From Rhodococcus wratislaviensis (GTDB lineage: Bacteria; Actinomycetota; Actinomycetes; Mycobacteriales; Mycobacteriaceae), in the NCBI RefSeq assembly GCF_900455735.1, contig NZ_UAUI01000004.1, positions 1 through 64,000 on the forward strand: 64,000 bases of DNA, given 5' to 3'. The first letter of the stretch is position 1, and every line of letters begins with the position of its first letter. Both the position numbers and the translations under genes were made by a program. The notes under the pieces were generated by a model. It made no database searches. It was given only the letters and a program-made list of their open reading frames with translations, and was not told the DNA's origin. This document shows, in pieces, positions 47,568 through 57,421 of the stretch.

Positions 47568-48719
47568 TCAGTCCGCGATCTGCCGGGGCAGCACGACACC
47601 GATCGCTTCGGCTCGCTCGTGACCGATGTCGGCAAGGCCCCGCACCTCGGCCGGCCGGAGTCCGGAGTGCAGTGCACCGTCGAGCAGGGTGGCCAGTACG
47701 TGCCCCGGCTCCGAGTCCAGTGCGGCGGCCAACGCGATGCCGGCGAACGGCCCGTCGCCACGCAGGTAGGCACTGTATCCGAGTAGCGCCGCCGGGTTCG
47801 CGCGTTCCGGGTCCGGGAGGTTGCGGGCGAGGAGGATCCACAGTTGCTCCGCGTCGTCGGCGTACGGGCCGACGGCCAGAGCGAGCGCGCTGTCTCGGAC
47901 GGTGACATTGTCCAGCGCGAGCGCCAGTTCCGCATATTCCGGCGCGAGGAGCCTCTCCCCGGACGACACTCGTGCGACGTGCGTCAGCACCAGTTCGAGT
48001 TCGAGACGGTGACCGCGCTCCGGCGTGGCCGAACGTTCGGCCAATTCCCTTCGCAGAAGGGATGATTGACGGCCGCGCTCGATGAGGGCGGCGATCTGCA
48101 TCCGTTCGAGCACCGGGCCCACCTCGATCGTGGCTTCCAGCTCCTCGCGCGAAGAGCGGATGGCCCTGCCCTCGACGACCCGTGCGAGCGCGACCCGCGA
48201 GGACGTCGGATCGGACTGGGCTCCGTACCCACCGCCGCCGAGGAGGCTGAACCATTCGCGGCCGGCCGCGATCTCCGCCGTGACGAACACGTCGAGAAGT
48301 TCGGTCGGCGTGCAGTCGAGGAGCTCTTCGAATTCTTCGACGATCGCGGACAGTTCGTCCAGGGAGATCGCGTCCGGGTCGGTGAAGCGGTCGTCGACGA
48401 GCACCAGGAGCACCCCGGTGGCCCGCTCCCTCTCGCAGACGGTGGCGAACTGACCCAACGCCGCGTACATCGGCGGGGTCGGCACGTCGCCACCGCTGAG
48501 GACCAGGTCGTGTCTCATGACGGCTCCGACCGACGGGTTGCGCTCCCCGGTCAGGCACACCGCCACGATCGACCGGGCAGGCCGGAATCCGAGCAGTGCG
48601 GGAACCGAGGCGAGAAGGTCGCCCGGGGCGGACAACGTGACGGTGTGCTGATGCGGGGGCGGTCCCCCGCCGGGATCGTCGGAGAAACCGGAACCGTGCG
48701 GGAATGCGGGTGTCGTCAT
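47568..48719 (-). CDS. DUF4192 family protein
   Basis: 383 residues. The family N-terminus is clear: LSAPGDLLASVPALLGFRPARSIVAVCL. A mixed alpha/beta half follows, then a helical C-half ending ILLARNLPDPERANPAALLGYSAYLRGDGPFAGIAL, which is strongly conserved in DUF4192. There is no signal peptide or membrane segment. Its function is unknown; it is restricted to actinobacteria. It converges with galE, seven bases apart. Confidence 0.9.
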   Translation of the reverse strand: MTTPAFPHGSGFSDDPGGGPPPHQHTVTLSAPGDLLASVPALLGFRPARSIVAVCLTGERNPSVGAVMRHDLVLSGGDVPTPPMYAALGQFATVCERERATGVLLVLVDDRFTDPDAISLDELSAIVEEFEELLDCTPTELLDVFVTAEIAAGREWFSLLGGGGYGAQSDPTSSRVALARVVEGRAIRSSREELEATIEVGPVLERMQIAALIERGRQSSLLRRELAERSATPERGHRLELELVLTHVARVSSGERLLAPEYAELALALDNVTVRDSALALAVGPYADDAEQLWILLARNLPDPERANPAALLGYSAYLRGDGPFAGIALAAALDSEPGHVLATLLDGALHSGLRPAEVRGLADIGHERAEAIGVVLPRQIAD

Positions 48720-48879
48720 ACATCAGACTCTGACGGGCCGACGCGTCGGCGCGCCGCGGGCGAACTGGCGAAACACAAAGGGTTGTGGATGGGCAATCGC
48801 TTGTGGACAACCGGGTCGCCGCGCCGCGCGGGCGCGCCGATCGGCCGAGAAGTCGTCGGAACCCTGTGCTAGGGCCCGC

Positions 48880-49590
48880 TCAGCTGTTCTGCACCTTCTG
48901 CACCGCGGCGGTGAACACCTCGTCGAGAGCGACGGTGTCGGCCTTCGCGTCGCCGAACGACATGAAGGTCGCGGACACCCGCACGTCGCCCACCTGCGCG
49001 ATCAACGTGACCATCGACTGGGTGACCTTGTCGCTCTCGTTGCCGGACTTGACGGTCCGCCGCAGCGCGAGGGTGTCGTCGGCCCGGACCGGAGGGGCAG
49101 GCATGATCTCGGTGGTGACGGTGGACTCGGCGCCACTGTCCGTCACGGTGACCTCGCCGCACTTCTTCGTCTGTGCCGCCAGTTCGTCGAGGGGTGTATC
49201 GGTTCTGGTGAGCTCGACCGAGATCGTCGAACGGCTCGCATTGTCCGTGCCCACCACCATGACGGTGCCGGTCGGACCGTAGTCCTGCGCAGGCGGCGCA
49301 CAGTCCGCGGGATCCACCTCCGCGCCCTGTGGTACGCCCGTCAGGTCGGGTGCCGCCATCGACACGGCCTGGGCGGGCAGCACGATCGCCTCGTACCGGG
49401 CCGGGAAGTCGGCCGGATCGACCAGAAGCTTCGACAGTCCCTTTCCGGACGGCGAACCCGCCGCGATCGTGGTGCTCGGCTGCGGGACGCCGGAGACCGT
49501 CGAGGAACACCCGGAAAGTAACGTCACCGCGGCCAGCGAGACCACCGGGACATAGATGGCCGTCCGTACCGCTGTGCGCCGAGACCTCAC
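48880..49590 (-). CDS. Secreted lipoprotein (DUF5642-like)
   Basis: 236 residues from the GTG at 49590, which has GGGAGG upstream; the longer frame is rejected. The signal peptide ends in lipobox LLSGC with Cys28. The mature part (KLLVDPADFPARYEAIVLP and DPADCAPPAQDYG) resembles the mycobacterial DUF5642/sensor-like lipoproteins, with two cysteines that may pair (DCAPP and KKCGEV). The role is unknown. The 160 bases between it and DUF4192 hold nothing recognisable. Confidence 0.82.
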   Translation of the reverse strand: MRSRRTAVRTAIYVPVVSLAAVTLLSGCSSTVSGVPQPSTTIAAGSPSGKGLSKLLVDPADFPARYEAIVLPAQAVSMAAPDLTGVPQGAEVDPADCAPPAQDYGPTGTVMVVGTDNASRSTISVELTRTDTPLDELAAQTKKCGEVTVTDSGAESTVTTEIMPAPPVRADDTLALRRTVKSGNESDKVTQSMVTLIAQVGDVRVSATFMSFGDAKADTVALDEVFTAAVQKVQNS

Positions 49591-49685
49591 CGTCGACCTC
49601 CCGTGTCGGATGTGTGGTGCTCCCACCCGGGGAGCCTTTCCGCCACTCTGCCACGCCGGCGCGCCGACAGCGGGGAGGCTGCGGC

Positions 49686-50312
49686 TCAACTGCCGCGGGC
49701 GATCCACTCCTCCAGATGCGGGGATTCGGTCCCGATGGTGGTTCCGTCGCCGTGCCCGGTGCGGACCGTCGTCGACGGCGGCAGCGCGAACAGACGGTCG
49801 CGAATGGACCCGATGATGGTCGGGAAGTCCGAGTAGGAACGCCCGGTGGCTCCCGGTCCGCCCGAGAACAGGGTGTCACCACTGAACAGTTCCCCCGCCT
49901 CCGGCAGATACAGGCAGCAGGAACCGGGAGAGTGCCCGGGCGTGTGGAGCACGCGGAGACCGGTCCCGGCCACCTCGATCTCCTGCCCGTCCTCGATCGG
50001 CGTGTAGGTGACGGCGGGGTGAGTCTGTCGCCACAACACGTCGTCGGCCGCGTGGAGGTAAAGGGGGGCGTCCAGTGCCGTGGACAGTTCGGGCGCCACG
50101 GTGACGTGGTCGTTGTGGCCATGGGTGCAGACGATGGCCTTCACGCGCCTGCCGCCGACAGCCTCGACGATCGGGGCGGCGGTGTGGGCGGCATCGATCA
50201 CCACCACCTCGGAGTCGTCGCCGACGATCCACACATTGTTGTCGACGTCCCAGGTGCCCCCGTCGAGACTGAAGGTGCCGGAGGTGACCACCCGGTCGAT
50301 GCGCACGCTCAC
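49686..50312 (-). CDS. Metallo-beta-lactamase-fold hydrolase (glyoxalase II-like)
   Basis: 208 residues from GTG (MSVRIDRVV); GTG at 50306 and a frame open to 50357 are alternatives. The metal motif is T-H-G-H-N-D-H, followed by VLHTPGHSPGSCCLY with the third His, FSGDTLFSGG with the bridging Asp, and TGHGDGT with the last His. The set is complete for a binuclear hydrolase of glyoxalase II or thioester type. The substrate is not known; mycothiol-linked thioesters are one possibility. It is 95 bases upstream of the lipoprotein gene. Confidence 0.9.
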   Translation of the reverse strand: MSVRIDRVVTSGTFSLDGGTWDVDNNVWIVGDDSEVVVIDAAHTAAPIVEAVGGRRVKAIVCTHGHNDHVTVAPELSTALDAPLYLHAADDVLWRQTHPAVTYTPIEDGQEIEVAGTGLRVLHTPGHSPGSCCLYLPEAGELFSGDTLFSGGPGATGRSYSDFPTIIGSIRDRLFALPPSTTVRTGHGDGTTIGTESPHLEEWIARGS

Positions 50313-50576
50313 GACGCGGCCGCACTTCTTCTTCGTAGCCGTGCCGACATCGTGCACCTCCAGGATCGTCGTCTCAGACCGTGCCGTTCCTCACATTGCC
50401 ACAGACCGTGCGCGGGATCTCGCTGTGGGCGAACACCGGAAGGCTTCTGACGGGAATTATCGGTCGTCCGCGCCGTGTTCCCCCAGAGCAGGACCTCCGA
50501 GAGCAAAGTCCGACGTATCGATGCCGGAGACGATAGGGGACACTGGAGGCCAGGCACGAAGGAGAAGAGGTCTGTG

Positions 50577-51545
50577 ATGGACGAACAGTCGAAGATGTAC
50601 GAGCTGGAGTTCCCGGCACCGCAGCTGTCCTCCGCGGACGGCCAGGGCCCTGTACTGATCCACGGACTCGAGGGCTTCTCCGACGCTGGCCACGCCGTCA
50701 AACTCGCCACGACGCATCTGCGCGAGAGCCTGGAGAGTGAGCTGGTCGCCTCCTTCGCGGTCGACGAACTCGTCGATTACCGCTCGCGTCGGCCCACCAT
50801 GACGTTCAAGGCCGATCACTTCTCGGACTACGACCAGCCCGAGCTGAACCTGTATGCGCTGAAGGACACGGCGGGCACCCCGTTCCTGCTGCTGGCCGGT
50901 ATGGAGCCCGATCTCCGCTGGGAGCGGTTCACCACGGCGGTGCGCCTGCTGGCCGAGCAGCTCGGTGTGCGCCGGACCGTGGGCATCAACGCCATTCCGA
51001 TGGCCATCCCGCATACCCGCCCGCTCGGGGTGACCGCGCATTCCACCAACAAGGACCTGATCAAGGACCACCAGCGCTGGTCCGGTGAACTGCAGGTACC
51101 CGGCAGCGCGTCCTCGCTGATCGAGTTGCGGATGGCGCAGCACGGGCACGAGTCCGTCGGATTCTCTGTTCACGTTCCCCATTACCTCGCTCAGACGGAC
51201 TACCCGGGGGCCGCCGAGACCCTCCTCGAGAATGTGAGTGACGTCACCGACCTGGATCTGCCTCTCGCCGCGCTCGGCGAGGCCGCCGCACGCGTCCGCG
51301 AACAGGTCGATGAGCACATCGCGGGTAACGAGGAGGTACAAACCGTCGTCCACGCCCTGGAACGTCAGTACGATGCGTACGTAACGGCTCAAGAACAGCA
51401 GTCCACGCTCCTGGCCAGCGAGGAAGACCTGCCGAGCGGCGACGAACTCGGTGCAGAATTCGAGCGTTTCCTCGCGGAACAGGCCCTGCAGGACGGCGAG
51501 GGCGGCGACTCCGGGGAGGAGGGGGGATCGCAGGGCGGGGCGTGA
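50577..51545 (+). CDS. PAC2-family protein (proteasome-assembly-chaperone-like)
   Basis: 322 residues from the ATG at 50577, behind GAAGGAGAAGAGG; the upstream open frame is non-coding. PAC2 features: LIHGLEGFSDAGHAVKLATTHL, FAVDELVDYRSRRPTMTF and SVGFSVHVPHYLAQTDYPGAAETLLENV. The C-terminal ~60 residues are helical and acidic (ALERQYDAYVTAQEQQ). It is the Rv2714-type member. Its role is unproven; homology to eukaryotic assembly chaperones and the presence of proteasomes in Rhodococcus make a proteasome link possible. Confidence 0.88.
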   Translation: MDEQSKMYELEFPAPQLSSADGQGPVLIHGLEGFSDAGHAVKLATTHLRESLESELVASFAVDELVDYRSRRPTMTFKADHFSDYDQPELNLYALKDTAGTPFLLLAGMEPDLRWERFTTAVRLLAEQLGVRRTVGINAIPMAIPHTRPLGVTAHSTNKDLIKDHQRWSGELQVPGSASSLIELRMAQHGHESVGFSVHVPHYLAQTDYPGAAETLLENVSDVTDLDLPLAALGEAAARVREQVDEHIAGNEEVQTVVHALERQYDAYVTAQEQQSTLLASEEDLPSGDELGAEFERFLAEQALQDGEGGDSGEEGGSQGGA

Positions 51546-51689
51546 CCGAGGAGCGGTTGTGCGGTCGCCACTCGGACACTGTGCGACCGCACGGTCCAGT
51601 TGTTCGGCCGACAGCGGTGCAATAGCGTCGAGATGAAGCGGATGATTGAGCTGTCAACATTCGGGAGTGCACCTAGTTCAGGAGGCGAC

Positions 51690-52727
51690 ATGAGCGACAC
51701 TCGCATTCGTAAGCTCAGGCCCGTTCCGAACGCCGAAACCCGCATGATGTTCCGCACGATCCACGGCTACCGCCGCGCGTTCCGCATGGCAGGCGAGGGT
51801 CCCGCGCTTCTGCTGATCCACGGCATCGGCGACAACTCGTCCACCTGGACCGAGATCATCCCGCACCTCGCCAAGAACTACACCGTCATCGCCCCCGATC
51901 TGCTGGGCCACGGCCGCTCCGACAAGCCGCGGGCCGACTACTCCGTCGCGGCGTACGCCAACGGCATGCGCGATCTGCTGTCCACCCTGGGTATCGACAA
52001 GGTCACCGTCGTCGGTCACTCCCTCGGTGGCGGTGTCGCCATGCAGTTCTCCTACCAGTTCCCGCAGATGGTCGACCGGCTCGTCCTGGTCTCGGCCGGC
52101 GGCGTCACCAAGGACGTTCACCCGCTCCTCCGTCTCGCGTCGGTTCCGGTGGTCAACGAGGCCCTGAAACTGCTGCGCATTCCCGGCGCGATGCCCACTG
52201 TGCGTCTGGTGGGCAACGTGTTGAGCCAACTGAACGGAACGCGACTGCGTCCCGGTGCGATGCTGCACGACACACCCGACCTGGTACGCGTACTCGCGGA
52301 ACTGTACGACCCCACGGCCTACGAGGCGTACCTGCGCACCCTGCGCGCGGTCGTCGACTGGCGCGGCCAGGTCGTCACCATGCTCGACCGATGTTATCTG
52401 ACCGAGAATCTCCCGGTGCAGCTCATCTGGGGCGATCAAGACGCCGTCATTCCGGTGAGTCACGCCCACCTCGCGCACGCGGCGATGCCCGGCTCACACC
52501 TCGAGATCTTCCGCGGCGCAGGCCATTTCCCGTTCCGCGACGACCCGATGCGATTCCTGCGCACCATCGAGAAGTTCCTGTCCGTGACTCATCCCCTGCA
52601 GTTCGACGAAGCGAAGTGGCGGCAGATGCTCGTCACCGGCGTCGGTGAGAGCACCATCACGGGCAGCGCGTCCACCCGCATGGCGGTCCTCGACGCAATG
52701 GGATCGGACGAACGCAGCGCCACATAG
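51690..52727 (+). CDS. Alpha/beta hydrolase (Rv2715 type)
   Basis: 345 residues from the ATG at 51690, with GGAGGCGAC upstream. The oxyanion region is LLLIHGIGDNSSTW, the nucleophile elbow VVGHSLGGGVAMQF, the acid lies in IWGDQDAVIPV, and the catalytic His in GAGHFPFRDDP. The fold is that of haloperoxidase or lipid-hydrolase relatives, with no signal peptide. It follows the PAC2 gene on the same strand with a 144-base gap, an order shared with M. tuberculosis. Confidence 0.9.
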   Translation: MSDTRIRKLRPVPNAETRMMFRTIHGYRRAFRMAGEGPALLLIHGIGDNSSTWTEIIPHLAKNYTVIAPDLLGHGRSDKPRADYSVAAYANGMRDLLSTLGIDKVTVVGHSLGGGVAMQFSYQFPQMVDRLVLVSAGGVTKDVHPLLRLASVPVVNEALKLLRIPGAMPTVRLVGNVLSQLNGTRLRPGAMLHDTPDLVRVLAELYDPTAYEAYLRTLRAVVDWRGQVVTMLDRCYLTENLPVQLIWGDQDAVIPVSHAHLAHAAMPGSHLEIFRGAGHFPFRDDPMRFLRTIEKFLSVTHPLQFDEAKWRQMLVTGVGESTITGSASTRMAVLDAMGSDERSAT

Positions 52728-52767
52728 GCCCGGCCGCGGCGCACCGCGGTCCGGCTAGCCTGTAGCA

Positions 52768-55272
52768 GTGCTTCTCTCCGACCTGCTCCCCGACAACGCG
52801 GATTCCGATTCCGTTTTCGACGCCTTCACCTCCTGGACCGAGGAACGAGGTCTGACGCTCTACCCCGCCCAGGAAGAATCCGTCATGGAGCTGGTGTCCG
52901 GGGCCAATGTGATCCTGGCGACGCCCACTGGATCGGGCAAGTCGATGGTGGCGGTCGGCGCCCACTTCTACGCGATGGCCACCGGTAAGCGCACCTTCTA
53001 CACGGCCCCGATCAAAGCCCTTGTCAGCGAGAAATTCTTCGCGCTGTGCGAGGTGTTCGGCGCGGAGAACGTCGGCATGATGACCGGCGACGCCGCCGTC
53101 AACTCGCGGGCGCCGATCATCTGCGCGACCGCCGAGATCGTCGCGAACCTCGCACTGCGCGAGGGCCCCGACTCCGACATCGGTCAGGTCGTGATGGACG
53201 AGTTCCACTTCTACTCCGAACCCGACCGGGGCTGGGCGTGGCAGGTCCCCCTCGTCGAACTCCCCCACGCCCAGTTTCTCCTCATGTCGGCCACCCTCGG
53301 GGAGGTCGACTTCTTCTCGTCCGATCTCACCCGCCGGACCGGCAGGCCCACCACCGTCGTGGCGGGCACCGAGCGTCCCGTTCCCCTCCTGTTCTCGTAC
53401 GCCACGACTCCCGTGAGCGAGACGATCGAGGAACTGGTGACCACCAATCAGGCCCCGGTCTACGTGGTCCACTTCACCCAGGCCGCAGCCCTGGAACGGG
53501 CGCAGGCCCTGACCAGCGTCAACTTCTGTTCGCGCGAGGAGAAGGACGCCATCGCGGAAGCGCTCGGCGGCTTCCGGTTCACCACCGGATTCGGCAAGAC
53601 GCTCTCGCGCCTCGTCCGGCACGGTATCGGCGTCCACCACGCCGGCATGCTGCCGAAGTACCGCCGCCTCATCGAGAAGCTGGCGCAGGACGGTCTGCTG
53701 AAGGTCATCTGCGGCACCGACACCCTCGGCGTGGGGATCAACGTCCCCATCCGCACCGTGCTCCTCACCGGGCTGACCAAGTTCGACGGCACCCGCACGC
53801 GGCACCTCCGCGCCCGCGAGTTCCACCAGATCGCGGGACGCGCGGGACGCGCCGGCTACGACACCCTGGGCACCGTGGTGGTGCAGGCGCCCGAACACGA
53901 GGTCGAGAATCTGCGTGCGCTGGCCAAGGCAGGCGACGACCCGAAGAAGCGTCGGAAGGTGCAGCGCAAGAAGGCGCCCGACGGCTTCGTGTCGTGGAGC
54001 GAGGCCACGTTCGATCGCCTCGTCGCCGCGTCTCCCGAACCGCTCATCTCACGGTTCTCCGTGTCGAACTCCATGCTGCTCAACGTGATCGCACGACCGG
54101 GCAACTGCTTCGAGTCCATGCGGCACCTCCTCGAGGACAACCACGAGTCGCGGCCCGCGCAGCGCAAGCACATCCTCAAGGCGCTGTCGTTGTACCGCGG
54201 GCTGATCGACGCCGGCGTCGTGCAGAGACTCGACGAACCCGACGCCGACGGCCGCATGGCCCGGCTCACGATGGAACTCCAGCGGGACTTCGCGCTCAAC
54301 CAGCCGCTGTCCCCGTTCGCCCTGGCCGCCCTCGAACTCCTCGACGTCGAATCCGATTCCTATGCACTGGATGTGGTGTCGGTGATCGAGTCGACCCTCG
54401 ACGACCCGCGGCAGGTCCTCATGGCGCAGCAGCACTTCGCCCGCGGTGAGGCGGTCGCGCAGATGAAGGCCGACGGGATCGAGTACGAGGAACGCATGGA
54501 ACTGCTCGAGGAGGTCACCTGGCCCAAGCCTCTCGCAGACCTGTTGTTCCCCGCGTTCGAGATGTACCGCGGTGGGCATCCGTGGATCACGGAGTTCGCG
54601 CTGTCGCCCAAGTCGGTCGTGCGCGACATGGTCGAGCGGGCCATGACGTTCGCCGAAATGGTCAGCCACTACGGCCTGGCCCGTTCGGAAGGGCTCGTGC
54701 TGCGGTATCTTGCGGACGCGTATCGCGCTCTGCGCCAGACCGTTCCGACCGAGGCCCGGACGGAGGAGCTGGACGACCTCATCGAGTGGCTGGGCGAGCT
54801 GATCCGCCAGGTGGATTCGAGCCTGCTCGACGAATGGGAATCACTCACCGACCCCGGCGCCGAGGGAGACGACCAGCAGGTCGCGTTCGGCGCCGACGTG
54901 CCGCGTCCCATCTCGGCGAACACGCGGGCATTCCGGGTCATGGTGCGCAACGCCATGTTCCGGCGTATCGAACTCGCGTCGCGGCGGCGGTGGGCCGAAC
55001 TGGAGGGACTCGACGACGGCATCGACGCCGACGAGTGGGAGGACCAGCTCCAGCCGTACTTCGACGAATACGACTCCCTGGGCACCGGCCCCTCGGCGCG
55101 CGGCCCCCAGCTGTTCCAGGTGGAGACCGCGCCCGAGCTGTGGCGGGTCCGGCAGGTCCTCGAGGACCCGCAGGGCGATCACGGGTGGGCGTTGACGGCG
55201 GTCGTCGACCTCCCCGAGTCCGACGCGGCCGGCGAAGTGATCTTCGACGAGCTCAGCATCGTCGAGGGTTAG
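52768..55272 (+). CDS. DEAD/DEAH-box helicase with DUF3516 C-terminal domain
   Basis: 834 residues from GTG. SF2 motifs: ATPTGSGKSMVA (I), MDEFHFY (II, D-E-F-H), LLMSATLGE (III), GTDTLGVGINVP (V) and QIAGRAGRAGYDTLG (VI). The order and the long helical C-half (~400-834, DUF3516) recall the Ski2/Mtr4/HelY helicases of RNA turnover. It may unwind structured RNA. It is transcribed 40 bases after the hydrolase and convergent with DUF5997. Confidence 0.9.
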   Translation: MLLSDLLPDNADSDSVFDAFTSWTEERGLTLYPAQEESVMELVSGANVILATPTGSGKSMVAVGAHFYAMATGKRTFYTAPIKALVSEKFFALCEVFGAENVGMMTGDAAVNSRAPIICATAEIVANLALREGPDSDIGQVVMDEFHFYSEPDRGWAWQVPLVELPHAQFLLMSATLGEVDFFSSDLTRRTGRPTTVVAGTERPVPLLFSYATTPVSETIEELVTTNQAPVYVVHFTQAAALERAQALTSVNFCSREEKDAIAEALGGFRFTTGFGKTLSRLVRHGIGVHHAGMLPKYRRLIEKLAQDGLLKVICGTDTLGVGINVPIRTVLLTGLTKFDGTRTRHLRAREFHQIAGRAGRAGYDTLGTVVVQAPEHEVENLRALAKAGDDPKKRRKVQRKKAPDGFVSWSEATFDRLVAASPEPLISRFSVSNSMLLNVIARPGNCFESMRHLLEDNHESRPAQRKHILKALSLYRGLIDAGVVQRLDEPDADGRMARLTMELQRDFALNQPLSPFALAALELLDVESDSYALDVVSVIESTLDDPRQVLMAQQHFARGEAVAQMKADGIEYEERMELLEEVTWPKPLADLLFPAFEMYRGGHPWITEFALSPKSVVRDMVERAMTFAEMVSHYGLARSEGLVLRYLADAYRALRQTVPTEARTEELDDLIEWLGELIRQVDSSLLDEWESLTDPGAEGDDQQVAFGADVPRPISANTRAFRVMVRNAMFRRIELASRRRWAELEGLDDGIDADEWEDQLQPYFDEYDSLGTGPSARGPQLFQVETAPELWRVRQVLEDPQGDHGWALTAVVDLPESDAAGEVIFDELSIVEG

Positions 55273-55275
55273 CGG

Positions 55276-55680
55276 TCAGGAACGCGGCCGGCGAGGCTGA
55301 TCACGCCGCGCCGCGTTCTTCTCCTTGATGCGGACGGTCTCCTTGCGGACCTCGGCCTGGGTGGCGCGTTCCTGCTGCAGCCACTCGGGACGATCCGCCA
55401 TGAGCGCGTCGATCTGCTCGGTGGTGAGCGCCTCGGTGACGCCGCCTCGGGCGAGGCCGGCAATGGACACCCCCAGCTTCGCCGCGACCACCGGCCGCGG
55501 GTGCGGGCCGTTGCGGCGCAGCTCGAGCAGCCACTCCGGAGGATCGCTCTGCAGTGCACTCAGCTCGTCGCGGGAGACGAGACCCTCCTGGAACTCCGCG
55601 GGGGTGGCCTCGAGGTACACGCCCAGCTTCTTCGCCGCGGTGGCGGGCTTCATAGTCTGAGGGCTCTTGTGCGACGTCAT
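55276..55680 (-). CDS. DUF5997 family protein
   Basis: 134 residues. The start MTSHKSPQTMKPATAAKKLGVYL is typical of the family; the central part (PAEFQEGLVSRDELSALQ, PPEWLLELRRNGPHPRPVVAAKLGVSIAGLARGG) contains a possible HTH. The end is basic. It is divergent from the LysR-ligand-domain gene, and these two are usually neighbours, which suggests a shared function. The role is unknown. Confidence 0.83.
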   Translation of the reverse strand: MTSHKSPQTMKPATAAKKLGVYLEATPAEFQEGLVSRDELSALQSDPPEWLLELRRNGPHPRPVVAAKLGVSIAGLARGGVTEALTTEQIDALMADRPEWLQQERATQAEVRKETVRIKEKNAARRDQPRRPRS

Positions 55681-55738
55681 GGTGTCAAGAGTAACGAGCG
55701 TGTGCGGTGCCGTTGACCAAGGCCGGTAGCCTGACGGA

Positions 55739-56488
55739 GTGACAGACGCGGATGCATCCCCATCGTTCCGGCTCGCGTATGTCCCGGGCGTGACCCCCAC
55801 CAAGTGGGTGCGCATCTGGAACGAACGGCTGCCCGACGTCCCGCTCACCCTCGTCCCGGTGACGGCCGCGGACGCGCCCGACCAGTTGCGCGGCGGCGGC
55901 GCGGACGCGGGCCTGGTGCGGCTGCCGATCGACCGGACCGGTCTCAGCGCCATCCCCCTGTACACCGAGATCCCCGTGGTGGTGGCTCCGAAGGACCACG
56001 TCGTCGCGGCGGTGGACGAGGTGTCGATCGCGGATCTGGCCGACGAGATCGTGCTGCATCCACACGACGACATCCTCGTGTGGGACAACGTGCCGGGATT
56101 GCCCGCCCAGGACCGCCCGGCCACGACGGCCGACGCGATCGAACTGGTTGCCGCGGGGATCGGGCTGCTCATCGTCCCGCAGTCGCTCGCCCGGCTCCAC
56201 CACCGCAAGGACCTCGTCTACCGGACGGTGTCGGACGGCCCGGAGTCGCGGATCGCGCTGTCGTGGCCCGAAGACGAGACCACCGAACTGGTGGAAGAGT
56301 TCATCGGCATCGTCCGAGGCCGAACCGTCAATAGTTCCCGGGGCCGCACCCCGACGCCGGCTCAGCCGAAGAAGAAGCGTCCCGCCGCGGCGGCGGCACG
56401 CCAGAAACCGGCCGCGGGGGCCAGGACGTCACGGTCCGGCTCCGGAACGAAGGGCGGCAAGAAGGGCAAACCGCGCCGGCGGTCGTAG
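55739..56488 (+). CDS. LysR-type substrate-binding domain protein lacking the DNA-binding domain
   Basis: 249 residues from GTG. Residues ~8-195 form a type 2 periplasmic-binding fold (FRLAYVPGVTPTKWVRIWNERLPDVPL, AGIGLLIVPQSLARLHHRKDL) such as the co-inducer domain of LysR regulators, but no HTH is encoded before it. The last ~45 residues are Lys/Arg/Ala/Gly-rich (PKKKRPAAAAARQKP, GGKKGKPRRRS), a tail that could bind nucleic acid. There is no signal peptide, so it is cytoplasmic. It is divergent from DUF5997. Confidence 0.88.
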   Translation: MTDADASPSFRLAYVPGVTPTKWVRIWNERLPDVPLTLVPVTAADAPDQLRGGGADAGLVRLPIDRTGLSAIPLYTEIPVVVAPKDHVVAAVDEVSIADLADEIVLHPHDDILVWDNVPGLPAQDRPATTADAIELVAAGIGLLIVPQSLARLHHRKDLVYRTVSDGPESRIALSWPEDETTELVEEFIGIVRGRTVNSSRGRTPTPAQPKKKRPAAAAARQKPAAGARTSRSGSGTKGGKKGKPRRRS

Positions 56489-56497
56489 CCCCGACCG

Positions 56498-57421
56498 TCA
56501 GGCGGGTCCGCCGACCGACGCCGTCTTCGTGAGCAGGCCGGCGAGCTGCGCGTAGCCGTCCGCACGGGCACTGGACGAGCGGAACACGAGTCCGATCGTG
56601 CGGCCCGGCGCCGGAGCCGCGAAGCGGGCGGTCGCGAGCGGTCCCCGTCCCGTCTCGACCTGGACTGCGGACTCCGGCACCAGGGTCACCCCGAGTCCGC
56701 CGGCAACGCACTGCACCACCGTGGACAGCGAAGTGGCGCGGGTATCGCCCGCCACCGGGTGCGCATCGACCGAGCGGCACAGATCGAGGGTCTGGTCGCG
56801 CAGGCAGTGCCCCTCGTCGAGCAGCAGGAGTGGAAGCGCGTCCAGCATCTGCGGTGAGACGTCGGTGCGACCCGCCAGTGCATGCCCCTCGGGGACGACC
56901 ATCACGAAATCTTCTGTGTACAAAGGAATGTCGACGAGACCGCTGACACCGCTCGGCAACGCCAGCACCGCGACGTCGAGCGCGCCCACTCGCAGCGCCT
57001 CCAGGAGCCGCGCCGTCTGATCCTCGATGACCTGCGGCTCGAGGGCGGGCATCTCCTCGCGCAGCGCCGGCAGCAGGGCAGGCAGCACGTAGGGGGCCAC
57101 GGTGGGGATCAGCCCGATACGCAGCGGTCCGGCCAGCCGGTCGCCGACACCCGCGGCCGTCGCGACGAATCCGTCCGCCGCCTCGAGGATGACCTTGGCC
57201 TGACCGAGGAGCCGCTCCCCCGCCGGGGTGACGAGCACGCGTCGGGTGCTGCGCTCGATGAGCTGCACGCCGAGCCCGTTCTCCAGGGCGGCGAGCGACT
57301 GCGACAGTGTGGGTTGACTCACACTCAATCGTGCTGCCGCCGTGCCGAAATGGCGGTACTCCGCGACTGCGACGAACGCGCGCAGCTGCGACAGTGTGGG
57401 TTGATAGCTCTGATCGGCCAT
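56498..57421 (-). CDS. oxyR: OxyR-type LysR-family peroxide sensor
   Basis: 307 residues from ATG MADQSYQPTLSQL. The N-terminal HTH (RHFGTAAARLSVSQPTLSQSL) is followed by the ligand domain. The redox cysteines are present in DEGHC206LRDQTLDLC215, with the same nine-residue spacing as Cys199/Cys208 of E. coli OxyR. It should sense hydrogen peroxide by disulfide formation. OxyR genes are often divergent from ahpCD, but here the neighbour is a PhzF gene, so the main targets probably lie elsewhere. Confidence 0.92.
   Translation of the reverse strand: MADQSYQPTLSQLRAFVAVAEYRHFGTAAARLSVSQPTLSQSLAALENGLGVQLIERSTRRVLVTPAGERLLGQAKVILEAADGFVATAAGVGDRLAGPLRIGLIPTVAPYVLPALLPALREEMPALEPQVIEDQTARLLEALRVGALDVAVLALPSGVSGLVDIPLYTEDFVMVVPEGHALAGRTDVSPQMLDALPLLLLDEGHCLRDQTLDLCRSVDAHPVAGDTRATSLSTVVQCVAGGLGVTLVPESAVQVETGRGPLATARFAAPAPGRTIGLVFRSSSARADGYAQLAGLLTKTASVGGPA

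Noticed and set aside
45734..47935. 733-codon minus-strand frame across ideR and galE
   Set aside because: Spans two well-identified plus-strand genes and has no homology-like features.
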